64,000 bases of DNA, taken from the NCBI GenBank assembly GCA_026122225.1, contig JANEZZ010000475.1, positions 251,501-315,500 of the forward strand, given 5' to 3'. Position 1 is the stretch's first letter; each line of letters opens with the position of its first letter. Origin of the DNA: Heloderma charlesbogerti (Eukaryota > Chordata > Lepidosauria > Squamata > Helodermatidae). Shown here piece by piece: positions 11,313 through 23,029 of the stretch. The position numbers were made by a program, and so were the translations under genes. A model generated the notes under the pieces. That model was given only the letters and a program-made list of their open reading frames with translations. It searched no databases and was not told the origin of the DNA.

Positions 11313-11875
11313 CAGGGGTCCCCAACTGGTTTAGACCTTGCAGGGATTTCCAAGGGTGGCCACAAAGCTCAAAAAGTACCTGCCCCTTAAAAAAAAACAA
11401 AAAAAATTTTAATTAAAAAGGTTGGACATGTTTAGGGCCGTCTTTCTCTCCCTTTCTAGCCTTGCTATTTCTATCTCCTGCACCTCTTTAGCTCACTGTT
11501 TCCCCTCCCTCTTAGCCTCTAGCCTTGCTCTTTCTCTGCCCCTTTGCCTTCCTGTTTTGTCCTCCCTCCCAGCCTCTGTCTTCACTATTTGACTCCCCAT
11601 GTCTTTACCTTGCTGTTTCTCCCACCTCCCAGCCTCTAGCCTTGCTCTTTCTCTCCCCTCTACCCCTTTGCCTTGCTATTTCCCCCTCCCTCCCAGCTTC
11701 TAGCCTCGCTATTTCTCTCCCTACCCACCGCTTTAGCTCACTTTTGACTAGCCGGGCCCCCAAGGCAGCCATTATGTGACTAGCCACATGCTGGGAGCCA
11801 GTTTGTGGTGGTGCCCACAGCAGTTTCTCAAATTGCCAAATGTGCCCATGGGTCCAAAAAGGTTGGGGACCCCTA
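11313..11875. mobile_element. Non-autonomous hAT element with internal minisatellite
   Basis: The terminal inverted repeats are CAGGGGTCCCCAAC (left) and GTTGGGGACCCCTA (right, last base diverged). The flanking 8-bp target duplication is GTTTAGAC at 11305-11312 and GTTTAGAT at 11876-11883 (7 of 8 match). An 8-bp duplication with CAGGG ends is the hAT signature. No transposase is present. The interior (11440-11750) is a pyrimidine-rich minisatellite of about five units built on CCTCTAGCCTTGCTNTTTCTC. Confidence 0.87.
11440..11750 (+). repeat. Pyrimidine-rich minisatellite inside the hAT element
   Basis: Degenerate units of about 60 bp contain CTCCCAGCCTCTAGCCTTGC and CCCCTTTGCCTTGCTATTTCC. 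Nearly all pyrimidine on the + strand. Confidence 0.75.
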
Positions 11876-11883
11876 GTTTAGAT

Positions 11884-13756
11884 GGGCCATGGTCTGAACC
11901 AGTAAGACAGGGTTTTTTATTTCCTGTACTTCAACCTACAAAACCTTTTTGGGGTCCAGGAATGCCAAGGTATTTATCCCGAGGCAGTAATCGCTTTTAA
12001 TAACTGCTTCCAAGTCTCTTTAAAAGTTATTGTCTGTAGCAGAGCTTGGAATAGATGTTGATAGTGCATTGATGCCAGCCTTGATTTCCAATTCCCAGGC
12101 TGCGGGGGGGGGGGGGCACCGTAAAGGTCTGAATGTTCCCCCTGTGCCAGAATGCAGTTGCATTAACATCTCTGCAGAGAAAAATTCCCCCTAGGGGGTT
12201 ATCTTGCTTGAGGTTTGGTTGTTCTGTGCTGGGCTGCAGCATAAAATATGCCATGCTAGGCATTGTAATTAAAGGACCCTATCCCCTTCCTTTTGAAACT
12301 GGTGACTAAATCAGACCAAAGACATTTATCCAGGAAGCACAGCTCCCAGGCCCTTTCCATCCCACCCTGAAGAATGCAGCTCTCATCTTTAAGACTGTAA
12401 TGCATTAGATTTTGGAGTTGAGAAATCCTTTTGTTTCTTAGAAGAAAAGCAATCCGCATCTCTTACTGCTGTAATTTCTCTCTCACACTCATAGCCCTCT
12501 TCTTACTATGCTAGATTTTAGTTACAGGGAGGTCTTTTTTAAACATAGAGAACGTGCATTCACATACACTCTTGCACTGATAGTCCTTACTGTGCTTTTA
12601 AAAAAACTTACAGGGAGATTTGTTTAAACACACACACACACACACACAAATGTGTGGTGGTACCATCCTACGTTCTTCTCACTTGGTGTACCCCATTCTT
12701 CTGTGTAATATGTACTAAGGTGCTTTGAACACTCAAAAGTGTTATAAAAAATGATGATGATGATGATTGTGGTAGGGGGGAATCAAGGGGTGACATTTTG
12801 TAAATTTGACCTCCCTTTGCTTAACACTCTCTTTCTAAATGGGATGAGTGGGGTGGGGTGGGGGGTAAAAATGGAAAAGAGTTTCTCTGCTATCCTAGCT
12901 TGGTCCAAGACTCCCAGGGGAGGCTGATTAGAAGCAGTTGCTCTTACTGGAAAAGCAGAGTCGCATCCAATAGGGGAGAGTCATGTCTAGCTATGTGGGT
13001 TCACAACAGACAAAGTAAGGCAAGGTGAGGGACTGTCAGGACCTTGGATAGATCACTGTGGCAGGTACTGGCTGGAACTTGCTCAAGGAGAACTGTTGTC
13101 TCAGCAATATGCAGAGGCCTTGTGCAGACTGGCTGGTTTGGACCTGCTGTTAACTCCCCCCCCCCCCCAGGAGCTGTCTATGTTTTTTAAAAGGCTGTTG
13201 CCTGATTCTGCAGGTGCTGGCTCCTTTGGCTTAGGGGTGGTTGAACATGGATTCAACAATAATTGTAAACGTGACTGCATTTGCTCACACTCCCCTGTTA
13301 CCATTCTTCTCTGCTCTTTGTTGACTCCCCCATTGTTGATTCTAAGCTTCTTGAAGGCAGGGAGCTGTCTCTTTATATGGGTATACTCTGGAATGTGCCT
13401 TGAATGCTTAACTGCGCTATGTAGCAACTACAAGTGAGAAATGTCTGTCAGTATTTCTAGCATTGCTTTATCCAGAAAGATGTATATATTTTCTTCTTTC
13501 TGCTTTACCCACTAACAGCTGCTGAATTGGCCTTTAGATCTGTACATCTTGTGACCGACCAGGCCAAACAAAGCCCACGAGCTGCATATGGTGATCCAAA
13601 AGCTCAAAAATTTTGTTTTCCCTGCTGGCTTTGGATTGCTAACTTTGGGATTGGTTAGAGGGGGTGTTAAGCACCTGGCAGACAACGATCCAGGGCTGGT
13701 AGGCTGTGTTTGGCTTGGTGGGCCACAAATTGTGCAGGCCTGCTTTAGAGTCTAGA
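11884..13756. other. No gene seen; simple repeats only
   Basis: Contains a poly-G tract near 12106, a (CA)n at 12627-12650, (GAT)n near 12754 and a poly-C tract near 13148. Remaining sequence is unassigned. Confidence 0.45.
12627..12650. repeat. (CA)n microsatellite
   Basis: An ACACAC run following TTTGTTTAA. Confidence 0.95.
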
Positions 13757-13897
13757 GCAGGGCTGGGGAACTGTGGCTCTCCAGGTCTTGCTAGACCACA
13801 GTTGCCATTATCCCTGATCATTGGTCATGTTGGCTGGGGCTGATAGGAGATAAAGTCCAATGACATCTGGAGGGTCACAAATTTCCCACCCTGGTCT
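13757..13897. mobile_element. Palindromic MITE (family M)
   Basis: Left end GCAGGGCTGGGGAACTGTGG and right end CATCTGGAGGGTCACAAATTTCCCACCCTGG are rough inverted copies, with CATGTTGGCTGGGGCTGATAGG in the middle. This is the commonest short foldback in the window (also near 2674, 14297, 17930, 23458, 30588, 31392, 32148 and 34148). Confidence 0.7.
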
Positions 13898-13904
13898 AGG
13901 ATTT

Positions 13905-13998
13905 AGCAGCACAACCCAATGTATATGTACTTGGAAGTAAGTCCATTGGGTTCAGTGGGGCTTACTCCCAGGTAAGTGGGTATATCATTGCAGCCTAG
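13905..13998. repeat. Short dispersed repeat (family S)
   Basis: Carries GGAAGTAAGTCCATTGGG and TCAGTGGGGCTTACTCCCAG. Similar units occur near 26985, 27580, 33068, 33410, 33915, 53950-54150, 61360 and 63265. Confidence 0.6.
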
Positions 13999-14296
13999 AT
14001 TGTTGTTCTTTGGCTAATGGGTGGTGGCCAGGTCTAATCTCAGTCTCACATGAGTCACACTAACATCACCAGCACCATTTTCTTTTTTGCTTTCTTCAAG
14101 TTGTTTACAAGAAGGAGAGAGAGAGAGAAGTGGGGATAGCAGAAAGAGAGTGAGACAGACACAGAATGAGAAAAACAGGTGGGGTAGGGGTAGGGGAGAA
14201 AGGCAGACATACAGAGTTAAAAATTAAAAATGGGTCCCACATTGCAGCTTAGAGTTAAAGATGTGCTTTCAGTCTTAAAAGGTTGAAGATGATGAC

Positions 14297-14425
14297 TAAA
14301 CCAGCCTTCCCCAATCTGATGCCTTCCAAATGCATTGAACTGCAGCACATCCCAGGCTGGCTGGGGATGATGGCTGTTGTAGTCCAATACATCTCAAGGA
14401 CACCAGGTTGGGGAAGGCTGGTTTG
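14297..14425. mobile_element. Palindromic MITE (family M)
   Basis: Left edge ACCAGCCTTCCCCAATCTG and right edge CAGGTTGGGGAAGGCTGGTT are inverted copies around GGCTGGGGATGATGGC. Confidence 0.8.
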
Positions 14426-15369
14426 GCCAACCATGCCTGCATGCATTTCTTGTTATTTTACAGTGCAGTCTCAGATTTACATTGCAATAAGTAATTTATC
14501 TCTTTCCTTGGAAAGCTATAGATAGCTAAAGAACCAGAACTACACTTGGTGTCCAAGTCAGAGATATGGTGACTAGAGAGGAGAGTAGCTATCTTGATGT
14601 TTTAAGTTGATGGCTAGACTGTGTAATGGGTGGCTGCAGACATCTCATCTAAGATGCCCTTGGGGATGAGAAAATACATCGGGGCAGCATCTATATTTGC
14701 TTGGCTTTCTTCTTGCAAGGCCCCCTTTCAGATAAAATGGCACCTGCATTCCTACAAAGGAAGCACTTCATTGGTTATTGGAGGTGGGGCAGAAAAACTG
14801 GATTGTGAGCAACTGTAAGAGAGCAGGTCCATGGAGTCCTTGCAGGACCAGGAACCTCAAACACTGGGATGATTGTCTGGGCAGACAGCGTTCTAGCAGA
14901 TAAATAAATGACATAGATCCCGCCAACCTGAAGTTTGCCCACCCCGGCAGAGACAACACAGAGCTAGATGGACCACTGGTCAGCCTTGTTATAAGGCAGT
15001 TAAGGCTGGGAACAGGATCTCAAGAGTGGCCAACCGAATGTCTGAGTTGACGGTGGGAAAAGCCAACTCTTGTGGCTCTTCGAGAATCTTTGGAAGGTGA
15101 ACAAATCGATAGCTGAAGGGCTTCAGACAGGAGGATCCCGTGCTAGGAGCAGAATTCCACATGTGTGCTCCCATATCTCCCCGACTAAATATTCAGTTAA
15201 ACAAGACACAGAATGCAACTCCACTGCGCATGGCAATGGAGTGGGTAGGCCACGCTGAACGTGATTATGTTGTGTCACGGATTTTGTCTGTCCGTTTTAT
15301 GTATTATCTTGTGCTTGCTCCAGACAACTGCGGGAAGCTTACATTAACCTCATAGGATAGGACATGTAC
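14426..15369. other. No gene or clear repeat seen
   Basis: Only short unsupported ORFs. The stretch 14830-14990 (GGACCAGGAACCTCAAAC, AGCTAGATGGACCACTGG) has the wording of a decayed SINE tail but could not be assigned. Confidence 0.35.
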
Positions 15370-15508
15370 AAGTAGGTGTATGTGGTAGGTTAGGCAGAGC
15401 AACAGTGATTGGCCCATAGTCACCTAGTAAGCTTCATGGCTGAGCAGGGATTTGTACTCAGGTCTCCCAGGTCTAAGAACAACACAAACTACTACACCAT
15501 ACTGATTC
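15370..15508 (-). mobile_element. Family B SINE fragment
   Basis: Core TGACTATGGGCCAATCACTG and tRNA-like end (GTATGGTGTAGTAGTTTGTG) on the - strand. Confidence 0.65.
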
Positions 15509-15524
15509 TGTCCCATCAGCCAGG

Positions 15525-15815
15525 GCAGCTAGTTTGGTGAGGATGAGGGAGAGGGCCTTCTCTGTGGTGGCCCCCACTCTGTGGAACTCCCTCCCTAGGG
15601 AACTCCGCCATGCCCCCTCTTTAATGAGCTTCTGTCGCACATTAAAAACGTGGTTGTTCAGGCAGGCATTTGGGGTGGGTTAGGGTATTTTTAAAAATAT
15701 GATGTTTTTAATGTAGAATTTTATTGTTTTAAACTGTTCTATTGTTGTACATCTCCCAGAGTGGCTGGGTGACCAGCCAGATGGGCGATTAATAAATTTA
15801 ATAAATAAAAAAAAT
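15525..15815 (+). mobile_element. L2-like LINE, 3' end only
   Basis: Carries the degenerate end of L2 ORF2 (GAGGGCCTTCTCTGTGGTGG, GTGGAACTCCCTCCC). The 3' UTR follows, with CCCAGAGTGGCTGG and a microsatellite tail of AATAAATTTAATAAATAAA type. A different subfamily from the copies at 1 and 26400. Confidence 0.78.
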
Positions 15816-17378
15816 AAAAATAAGTAGTCACTTTGGCCTGGCAGTTGTGGGCCAGTGGTGGCCATGCCCCCAACCCCCGGTCTCCCTCTGACATATATAG
15901 TTAGGCCTTCACTGTTGCATTGGAACCAGGCCTAAGTTGGTGAAACTACAAGGCCAAGTCTCCGGTTTGCGGTTGGCATTCATTTTTCTGGCTGCTCAGG
16001 TCATGAAAAAGCTGCTCATCGCAGTGTGAGCATGTAGGCAATAGCTTGTTTTTCTATGGGGAAAGGGCATACATGTGAAGGCCTGAAAAAAATGAGATGG
16101 GGGGTAGAATGAAAAAATAAAATTTCCCCTTGTTTTTTTTACTTAGGGCATCTGTGTGTGTTGGGGGAGGGGGGAATTGAGGTTTTCCAAATTTTTTCTG
16201 GAGTTTTTTCCCCTTTCCCCCCAAGCCTTCACATCTCTAGGAAAAGACAGGTGATTTTGGTCTTCACCCGAGTCCATCCCCTCTGTATTTGAGGCTAAAT
16301 TGTCCTTTTGAGATTTAAAGGATTCCCCCCCCCCCTGCGGTTTAGTTCTGCTTTAGGAAATGGCTCCTCCCAGGCATCTGTGGCCTGCAAAAGCTCTCCA
16401 TGGGAGGGGTCTGGCAAAATGTCTTTTACTTTCAGGCGGGGGAGCAATAACTCTGCAAGGGGGACGCTTATCTCCCACTTGACCCCAGGAGAATCTGGAG
16501 CCCTTGAGACTGAATACGTGCTGTAGCAGCAGATATTGCTGCACAGTTGTTATATGTCATTTAACCCTTATGTAAGAAAAATAATACTTAGCCGAATTAT
16601 AGTGCTTCAGAGTGTTCACCGTGCTTCTCTTGGTAATTTCCAAAGCTGCCACCCTATTAAAGAAATCTTACTTGATTAATTGGGTCAATTTTGGTTGATT
16701 AAGAAAGCGGTCCTATGCCCCCAGGCAGCATCTGAGGTGGGGGGTGGCAGGCCTAGGATAGTTCCGTTTCTGGCTCTGATGTTGGAGCCAGGAAATGATG
16801 CTCCCCTCCTTCCCCTGCTCATAGCGGAGGGAACCAGCCCAGCTGCCTCTCTGTTTGGAAAATGGAGTGCACAGACAAGGAAAAGGGGGTGCTCCCGGGG
16901 GCAGGGAGGAGACACAGGCGGCTGCGTTAGGCTGTTTCCTAATGCTGCCCCAGCCTCCTTCCCTCCCCCTCCAAGGTGCCCCCTTTTCCCAGAATCACCC
17001 GTTTACCAGAAATGCAGGGAGCTGGAGCCCAGAGGCAAAGATCGCCTGCACTGTCCTCCCACCATGCATTGGCTGCTTGGCAGCTTCCAAGTTCAGAGGC
17101 TGCCAACTATTGAGTTAGGGTACTTTGTAGGACAATTTTCCAACTTTGTAGGACAATTTTCTGTCTAAACATGCATAGGACTGCACCCTTAATAATTAAA
17201 CCTGCGTAAGTTTACATATGAGGAAAAAGCAACAGTTCCAAAGGGAAAAAAGCACAGCTCCTTTACTTTGCAGCCACATGGATGATCTAAGAAGAGGCAT
17301 TCTCCTTTCTCTCACACACAGGTGGTGTGGGGAGATGTCTCCTTTACTGCAGTGCTTGCCACCTGCAGTTTTGATCAG
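15816..17378. other. No gene; unclassified element at 16690-17190
   Basis: 16690-17190 starts GCGGTCCTATGCCCCCAGG, has a GC-rich middle and ends TTTTCTGTCTAAACATGCATAGGACTGCACCC. The ends share CCTATGC-type words, suggesting a non-autonomous element. At 17128-17163 a TTTGTAGGACAATTTTC unit is tandemly doubled. The end motif recurs alone near 32985-33030. Confidence 0.45.
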
Positions 17379-17411
17379 TTGTTGTTGTTGTCAAGTTGTG
17401 TCCGACTCTTG
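17379..17411 (-). mobile_element. BovB 3' end relic
   Basis: (GTT)n followed by TCAAGTTGTGTCCGACTCTT is the reverse complement of the last bases of the BovB ORF and its CAA tail. Only about 33 bp remain. Confidence 0.7.
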
Positions 17412-17696
17412 TGTTAAAAACATTTACAAAACCAAATTAAAACCTGGTGCCTGATTAATCAGAGGGCACGTTTTTAGTTGATTTCCGTGTTCAGCAGAAT
17501 AATGACTAAATGTGGCACCCCAACGCAATTTCCTTTTGTTTCTCAAGCAAGCCTGTAAGGTAGATTGGGTGGATTTATCCCCGTATTCCAGAAGGGAAGG
17601 CTGAGCATGAACAATAGTAGTGTCTTGAAATGAGCATCATCACCATCATCAATAATAATAATAATAAAAAATTTGCTTTTGTATAGTGCAGGGATG

Positions 17697-17932
17697 AGAA
17701 TTTATTTATTTATTGCATTTATACCCTGCCTTTTTTCGTCTTGCAAGGAACCCAAGGCGGCTTACATTATCCTCCTCCTCTCCATTTTAGCCTCACAACA
17801 ACAACCCTGTGAGGTGGGTTGGTCTGAGAGTCTGTGACTGGCCCAAAGTCACCCAGTGAGCTTCCATGGCCGAGTGGGGACTAGAACCCGGATCTCCCAG
17901 CTCCCAGTCCAGCACTCTTGCCACTACACCAG
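17697..17932 (-). mobile_element. Family B SINE, near complete
   Basis: From the tail (TTTATTTATTGCATTTATACC) through the core (CACCCAGTGAGCTTCCATGG) to the tRNA-like head (GTGTAGTGGCAAGAG on the - strand). Confidence 0.8.
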
Positions 17933-18042
17933 GTGTTCGTGGACTGCAACTCCCCTCACCCCTCACCACTGGGTATGCTGGGTGGGGCAGACGGGTCTTG
18001 CAGTCCAGGAACATTTGGAGGGCTGCACGTTCCCTACCACTG
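17930..18042. mobile_element. Palindromic MITE (family M)
   Basis: GGACTGCAACTCCCCTCACC and GTCTTGCAGTCCAGGAACAT are inverted around GGGTATGCTGGGTGGGG. Abuts the SINE head at 17932. Confidence 0.7.
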
Positions 18043-18490
18043 GTATACTGCTTTCAAGTGTTCAAAGTGCTTCACACCCATTATCTAGCTGTAACACTTA
18101 CAACAAGCTTGTAAGTTAAGTCAGTGTTATTATCCCCATATTGGGGGGGGGGGGACTGAGGCTAAGAGAGAGCAGCTTGCCTAAGGCCACCTAGTGCATT
18201 CATAGCAGAGGTGAAATGAATGGCTACTCTTCCTAATGGCTATAAGACTACCTTCAGTTGGTCTGATCCAGCACAGCTCCTCTTCTGTACTTCTTACAGA
18301 GATTTGAAACAGGGATTTTTTTTTTTTACTCATAGCTCAGTCTCTTAGCAGCTGTTTCACACCAAACTGAGCAGCAAATTGCAGGGCTAGTTTTAATCAT
18401 CCTGGTCTTCAGATACTTCAGCAAGCATAGCTGGGTGAAGAACAAAGATAAAACCTGATTAGTTCTTGCGCTGTCTCCGTTGCATATGCA

Positions 18491-18718
18491 GCCAGCGTGG
18501 TACAGTGGTTAGATGAGTGTTGGTCTAGGACCTGGGAGACCCAAGTTCAAAGCCCCGCTCAACCATGAAGCTTGGGCCAGTCACTATCTCTTTGCCTAAC
18601 CTACCTCACAGGAATGTTGTGAAGGTAAAACGGGGGTGAGGGAGAAGAACCATGTGTCGTGCCCTGAGTCTCTTGAGGATGGGCAGAATATCAACATAAT
18701 AGATAAATGGAAATAATA
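18491..18718 (+). mobile_element. Family B SINE, + strand, head intact
   Basis: GCCAGCGTGGTACAGTGGTT is an A-box-like start and AAGTTCAAAGCCC is a B-box-like word about 50 bp on. The core and the tail (GATGGGCAGAATATCAAC) follow. This is SINE-borne pol III promoter sequence, not a tRNA gene. Confidence 0.8.
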
Positions 18719-21700
18719 AAAATGTCTGGTTAATTTGTAAGCAGAAAAACACAGTTGTGCAAGAGAGAAATCCTGCCTCATCCCAAGTTCTGCTATATGT
18801 GCATATACATACCGCATTCCAATTAGCATTTAGGCTGTATTATGTTTGGAAACTTTTTATTGTCTCCGTTTCCTCTTCTCCCTCTTCTACATCCTTCGCT
18901 CCTTCAGGAAGCCGCCAGCAGCCTCAGAGTGCCTTAAGGGAAACGCTGTGATGCTGGCGTTTCTCCACAGTGCATGTTCTGGCTGACCAACAGCCTGGCT
19001 GCCCCCTTAACTCCTCCTGTTTGCGTTGCTGTTCCTGGGCAGATATTCTACACGGCGTGCAGCCTGGCGGGGAAGGAGCATTGATGCATTTCCTGTACAT
19101 GCCTAGGGTGCAAAAAAAGAGACTCGGTGTCTTTGTCTAGACAATATCCCGGAGAAAGTCTGCTCAAATAGCGGGGGAAATGTTTTGGGGCACGCAATTT
19201 GTAACACCGGTAGGCTATGGGGTGTCCGGGGGCGGGGGGGATTGAGGCCTGGAGCACAAGGGCTCTGTTGTATCCCACTAACCACCAGTGTAGCCAAATA
19301 TTCCTGACAGCAGCCAGTTCCAGATAAACACAAAAAGAAATGGCTTAGTAATAGCAGAGTGTTCTGCAGCCGTAGGTCTAGTAATTGCAGAGCAATGTTT
19401 TCACTTCTGCAAGCATAGAATTTGGTAAATGGTAAGCGATAGTGTGTGTGCGTGTGTGTGTGTGCGTGTGTGTGTGCATCCCTTCAGAAAAAGAGAGCAA
19501 GTTCCTGGTGCTTATGACTGTGAAGATAAGCTGATGAAATTCAGGAGGCTAAGGGTGGGAGGCTAAACCTGATCCCCAGTTAGGGTGGCCATATGTCCTC
19601 TTTTTACAGTCATCTATTTGAAGGGCTTCCAGAAGGCCGTCTTCTGTTTGAGGGATTGTCCAGTCCAAGTTCAGCTTAAAGATAAGAGCTGTTGCCCATC
19701 ACCAGTAAGATGTTGAGGGAGCAGGGCCAGCAGTGCATATCATGTGGGGCAAGACCAGTGGCTCTCTCATGCTCCTTCCTCCCACATTTGTTCTACCTCT
19801 GGAGAATGGGTGAACAGGGCTCAGGGAAATCTCTTGGTGATGCACGGGAGGGGGGGGGCAGTTCAAAAGTGGCAACCCTTCCCACAGTGGTCAAGAGGTG
19901 GGGCATAGCCCAATGAGGAGCAAAAGCAGAAGAAAGAATTTCTGGAAAGATGACATAATTCATAATTGGGCTGTCCCTGGCATAGGCTTACCTTGGTGCA
20001 GAATCTTTATTTCTAAGTGTACACTGGCCTGGTGATAGCTTGAATTCATCTCGTTTCTGCTTTTGTTCAGACATTCCTTTATGGAAGAGGGCAGGGAAAT
20101 CTCCACCTGGTACAGCCTTGATCTCTTTTGCGCTCCCTTCCCTCCCCCAATTTCTGAAGTGATACCGAAGGTTGTGTTTTCCTTGCTCAGAGCCCAACCT
20201 TGTCATCAATATGCAGTGCACAGCCGTGTTGCACCCGGATCCAAAGGGCTTTGACTTATTTTCCCTGAGCCTCTGGAAACTTTGGGGGTGGGGGGGTGAT
20301 TGTTCGATCCGACTGTGAACATTTGAGCCACCCGGACACCACATTCCAGAGGAAAAAAACGCATCTGCAGCAACCAGAAGGACTCCAATAAATATTTAAG
20401 CTTTGGGGATGAGCATTTCTCCCTAAATCTCCCCTGCCCCCTTTCCAGAATGTATTTGCCTTTACTTTGCCTTCAGGCTCCAATAGTCTAACTCGGTTTT
20501 ATTTCCTTCTTGGTGTTCTCCCCCCACCCCGCATATCTTTCCCCCCTGTCATGTGTATGCTCAGAGAGGGCCAGAGGTTTTCCCTTATCTCTATGGCCCT
20601 GACTCAGCTATGTAGTCACACACATCCAGGGAGGGTTGGTGGAGGCGGGTGGAGCCTGAAGAAGTTCAGGGGCACTACTAATGGAACATCCGTGCTTTAC
20701 AAGAGCGACATATTTGATGTACCTATCTGCTTGCTGTGGCGAAGGCTGGAACATATGAAGTGTGTTTGCAGGGATGAGAGATTTGGGGAGCTCTGGCTGA
20801 TTAGGTTTTCCTGGGGCATGATGTCTGCACGATTTCATGTGTTTATGGAATCGCAGCATTGCCTCTTCTTCGTACATTAAATGTAGGCGGCCACGATGGC
20901 AAATATTGCTGTAAAAGTGGAAAACAAGCCTGCAACATAAATCAACCCTCTTTAGGACAAGGTAGCACACGACTCGAGTCATGACCCTCTGAGCAGAAAA
21001 GAGAAATGGCCCAGGGGGTGGGGGAGAAGAGTGGGTTTTAGCTGTTTTGATTGCCAAATCTAAGGCAGAGCTGTTGAATCCAAAATAGATTTATTTCACT
21101 TGCATTTTCTGTTTGGAAAGTTTACTTGTGTTTCAGGTAGAAATCTGGCAGAGGAGGCCACAAAGCACCATGTTTAGAGATGTGAAGGCTTGGAGAAAAC
21201 ACTGAAAAATCCTTGAACCATTTGTGTGTGTTTGGGGGGAGAGTTTCTCCAAGTATTCCCCAAAATCTCTTGTAATAAATATTTTCTCTCTAATTTTTCC
21301 ATCTTCCCCCTGCCCCATTTTTTCTGTCTCCCCCCCCCCCCCCCAGGCCTTCACCTCTCTAGAAGTTGAGGTCAAATGTGCACAGCAGTTTTAAAAGGTT
21401 TAATTCAGATTTTGTGAGTCTGATGGCTTTGCAACTGGGAAAATTCTGAGGGTGGCCAGGGCAAGTGGCCCATGGAGAGTCCTGTGTATGGATAGTCACT
21501 GAATCTTAGTGCTTGCACTTTGGCTAATAGGTCCTTCAGTTTTTGTTCATGGGGGTGGGGGCATTAATATACTGTGGATTCACCATACCGACCGAGAACG
21601 ATTTTCTGAACTAAGGGTCTATTGACATTGAACATGCCTTTGTTTCTTCAGGTGGCTTGGCAGGAGAAAGACCCTTCACCTTCATGAGAGGGAAGTTTTT

Positions 21701-22246
21701 TGTCCATGTTTTAAAATGTCCCTTCCTTCCCTACGGTTAACTGGTAGGGGAGAGAATACATGGCTTGACTCCAGAGAAGATCTTCCTAAGTCTTGTAAAC
21801 ATACCTTCAATTCTTAACAAAAATTTGCACACTAACGAGAGAACATTCCATTGTTTAGCTTGATGAAGTCACTGCAAAACTGTAATGATCTGTCATGTGG
21901 TATCATGCAAATCTAGCTCTTGGCTTCAAAGGGTTGGGATTTTCTTGCACCATGGGGAGTTACCGACCCTTTCTAACTGAATCTTGATTAGGGCAGTTGA
22001 TTAACCCATGTATGGTATTATTGTTGCTGGAACCAATCTCCATCCACAGTGATTTAATCTAGTTTACTGCAGTTGGTTGACTAATGAATGTTATCTGTGT
22101 TCGCCTTTGAAAGCTCATGCCACGTTAAAGTAGATAGTCTTCAAGTACCACAAGTCTGTCTTCATTCGTTAAAGTTGACTGGACAGAGAAGGATCCACCA
22201 GCTTTTCTCAGATTTCATTTCTCACTGATTAGCTCCTTTTGGGAGG
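18719..22246. other. Mostly unique sequence, no gene seen
   Basis: Contains a mixed (TG)n at 19441-19478 and poly-C near 21333. 18840-19300 and 20380-20900 are free of recognised repeats. No ORF here has coding support. Confidence 0.4.
19441..19478. repeat. (TG)n microsatellite with CG interruptions
   Basis: A TGTG run with TGCGTG interruptions. Confidence 0.9.
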
Positions 22247-22465
22247 TAATTTAAGAACACAAAAAAGCCACGTTAGTTCAGACCAAGGGCCTATCTAGTT
22301 CAGTATTCTGTTCAGATGCCCCAATGGGATGCCCAGAAACACAACATGAGCACAATAGCACCCTCCTGCTTGTGTTCCCTAACAACTGGTATTCAGAGGC
22401 ATATTGCTTCCGATGCTAGAGGTAATATAGCTCTCATGGCTAGTAGCCAGTGATATTTCTTCATA
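22247..22465 (-). mobile_element. CR1-like LINE 3' UTR
   Basis: The + strand shows AGTTCAGACCAAGGGCCTAT, GCACCCTCCTGCTTGTGTTC and AACAACTGGTATTCAGAGGC, the reverse-strand wording of the CR1 3' UTR. It lies 3' end outward against the + strand copy that follows. Confidence 0.75.
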
Positions 22466-22499
22466 CATGATCAGGAGTCAGGAATGACCATCGAGGTTG

Positions 22500-22980
22500 T
22501 TTGATTTGTGGATAATGATAAAGGTCTACAAAATTATGCACGGTGTGGAGAATGTGGAGAGGGAGACATTTTTCTCCCTCTCTCAGAATACTAGAACCCG
22601 GGGTCATCCTGTGAAGCTGCTTGGTGGGAGATGCAGGACAGATAAAAGGAAGTCCTTCACACAACGTATAGTTAAACTATGGAATTTGCTACCACAGGAT
22701 GTAGTGATGGCCACCAATTAGGAGGGCTTTAAAAGGGATTGGACAAATTCATGGAGGAGAAGGCTATTGATGGCTACTAGTCCTGATTGGCTATGTGCTA
22801 TCTCCAGTACTAGAGGCAGTAAGCCTATGTACACCAGTTTCTGGGGCACAGGGGTGGGAGGGTGCTGTTGCCCTGCTTGTGGGTTCCCGGTCGACAGCTG
22901 GTTGGCCACTCTGTGAATGGAATGCTGGACTAGATGGACCCTTGGTCTGATCCAGCAGGGCTCTTCTTAATGCCCAATTT
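22500..22980 (+). mobile_element. CR1-like LINE, ORF2 C-terminus plus 3' UTR
   Basis: 22506-22721 translates to the CR1 ORF2 end: IKVYKIMHGVENVERE, SLSQNTRTRGHPVKL, FTQRIVKLWNLLPQDV, then a stop (22719-22721) where the family has LDGF. The 3' UTR continues to GGACCCTTGGTCTGATCCAG and ends near 22975. The 5'-truncated fragment cannot move on its own. Confidence 0.85.
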
Positions 22981-23029
22981 TTCAGAATGGTGAGAACCCG
23001 AGCATCCTGTTAGAAGCTCTAAAAGGATC

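Noticed and set aside
18491..18560. Possible tRNA gene on the + strand
   Set aside because: Box words are present, but it belongs to the family B SINE and lacks a paired acceptor stem.
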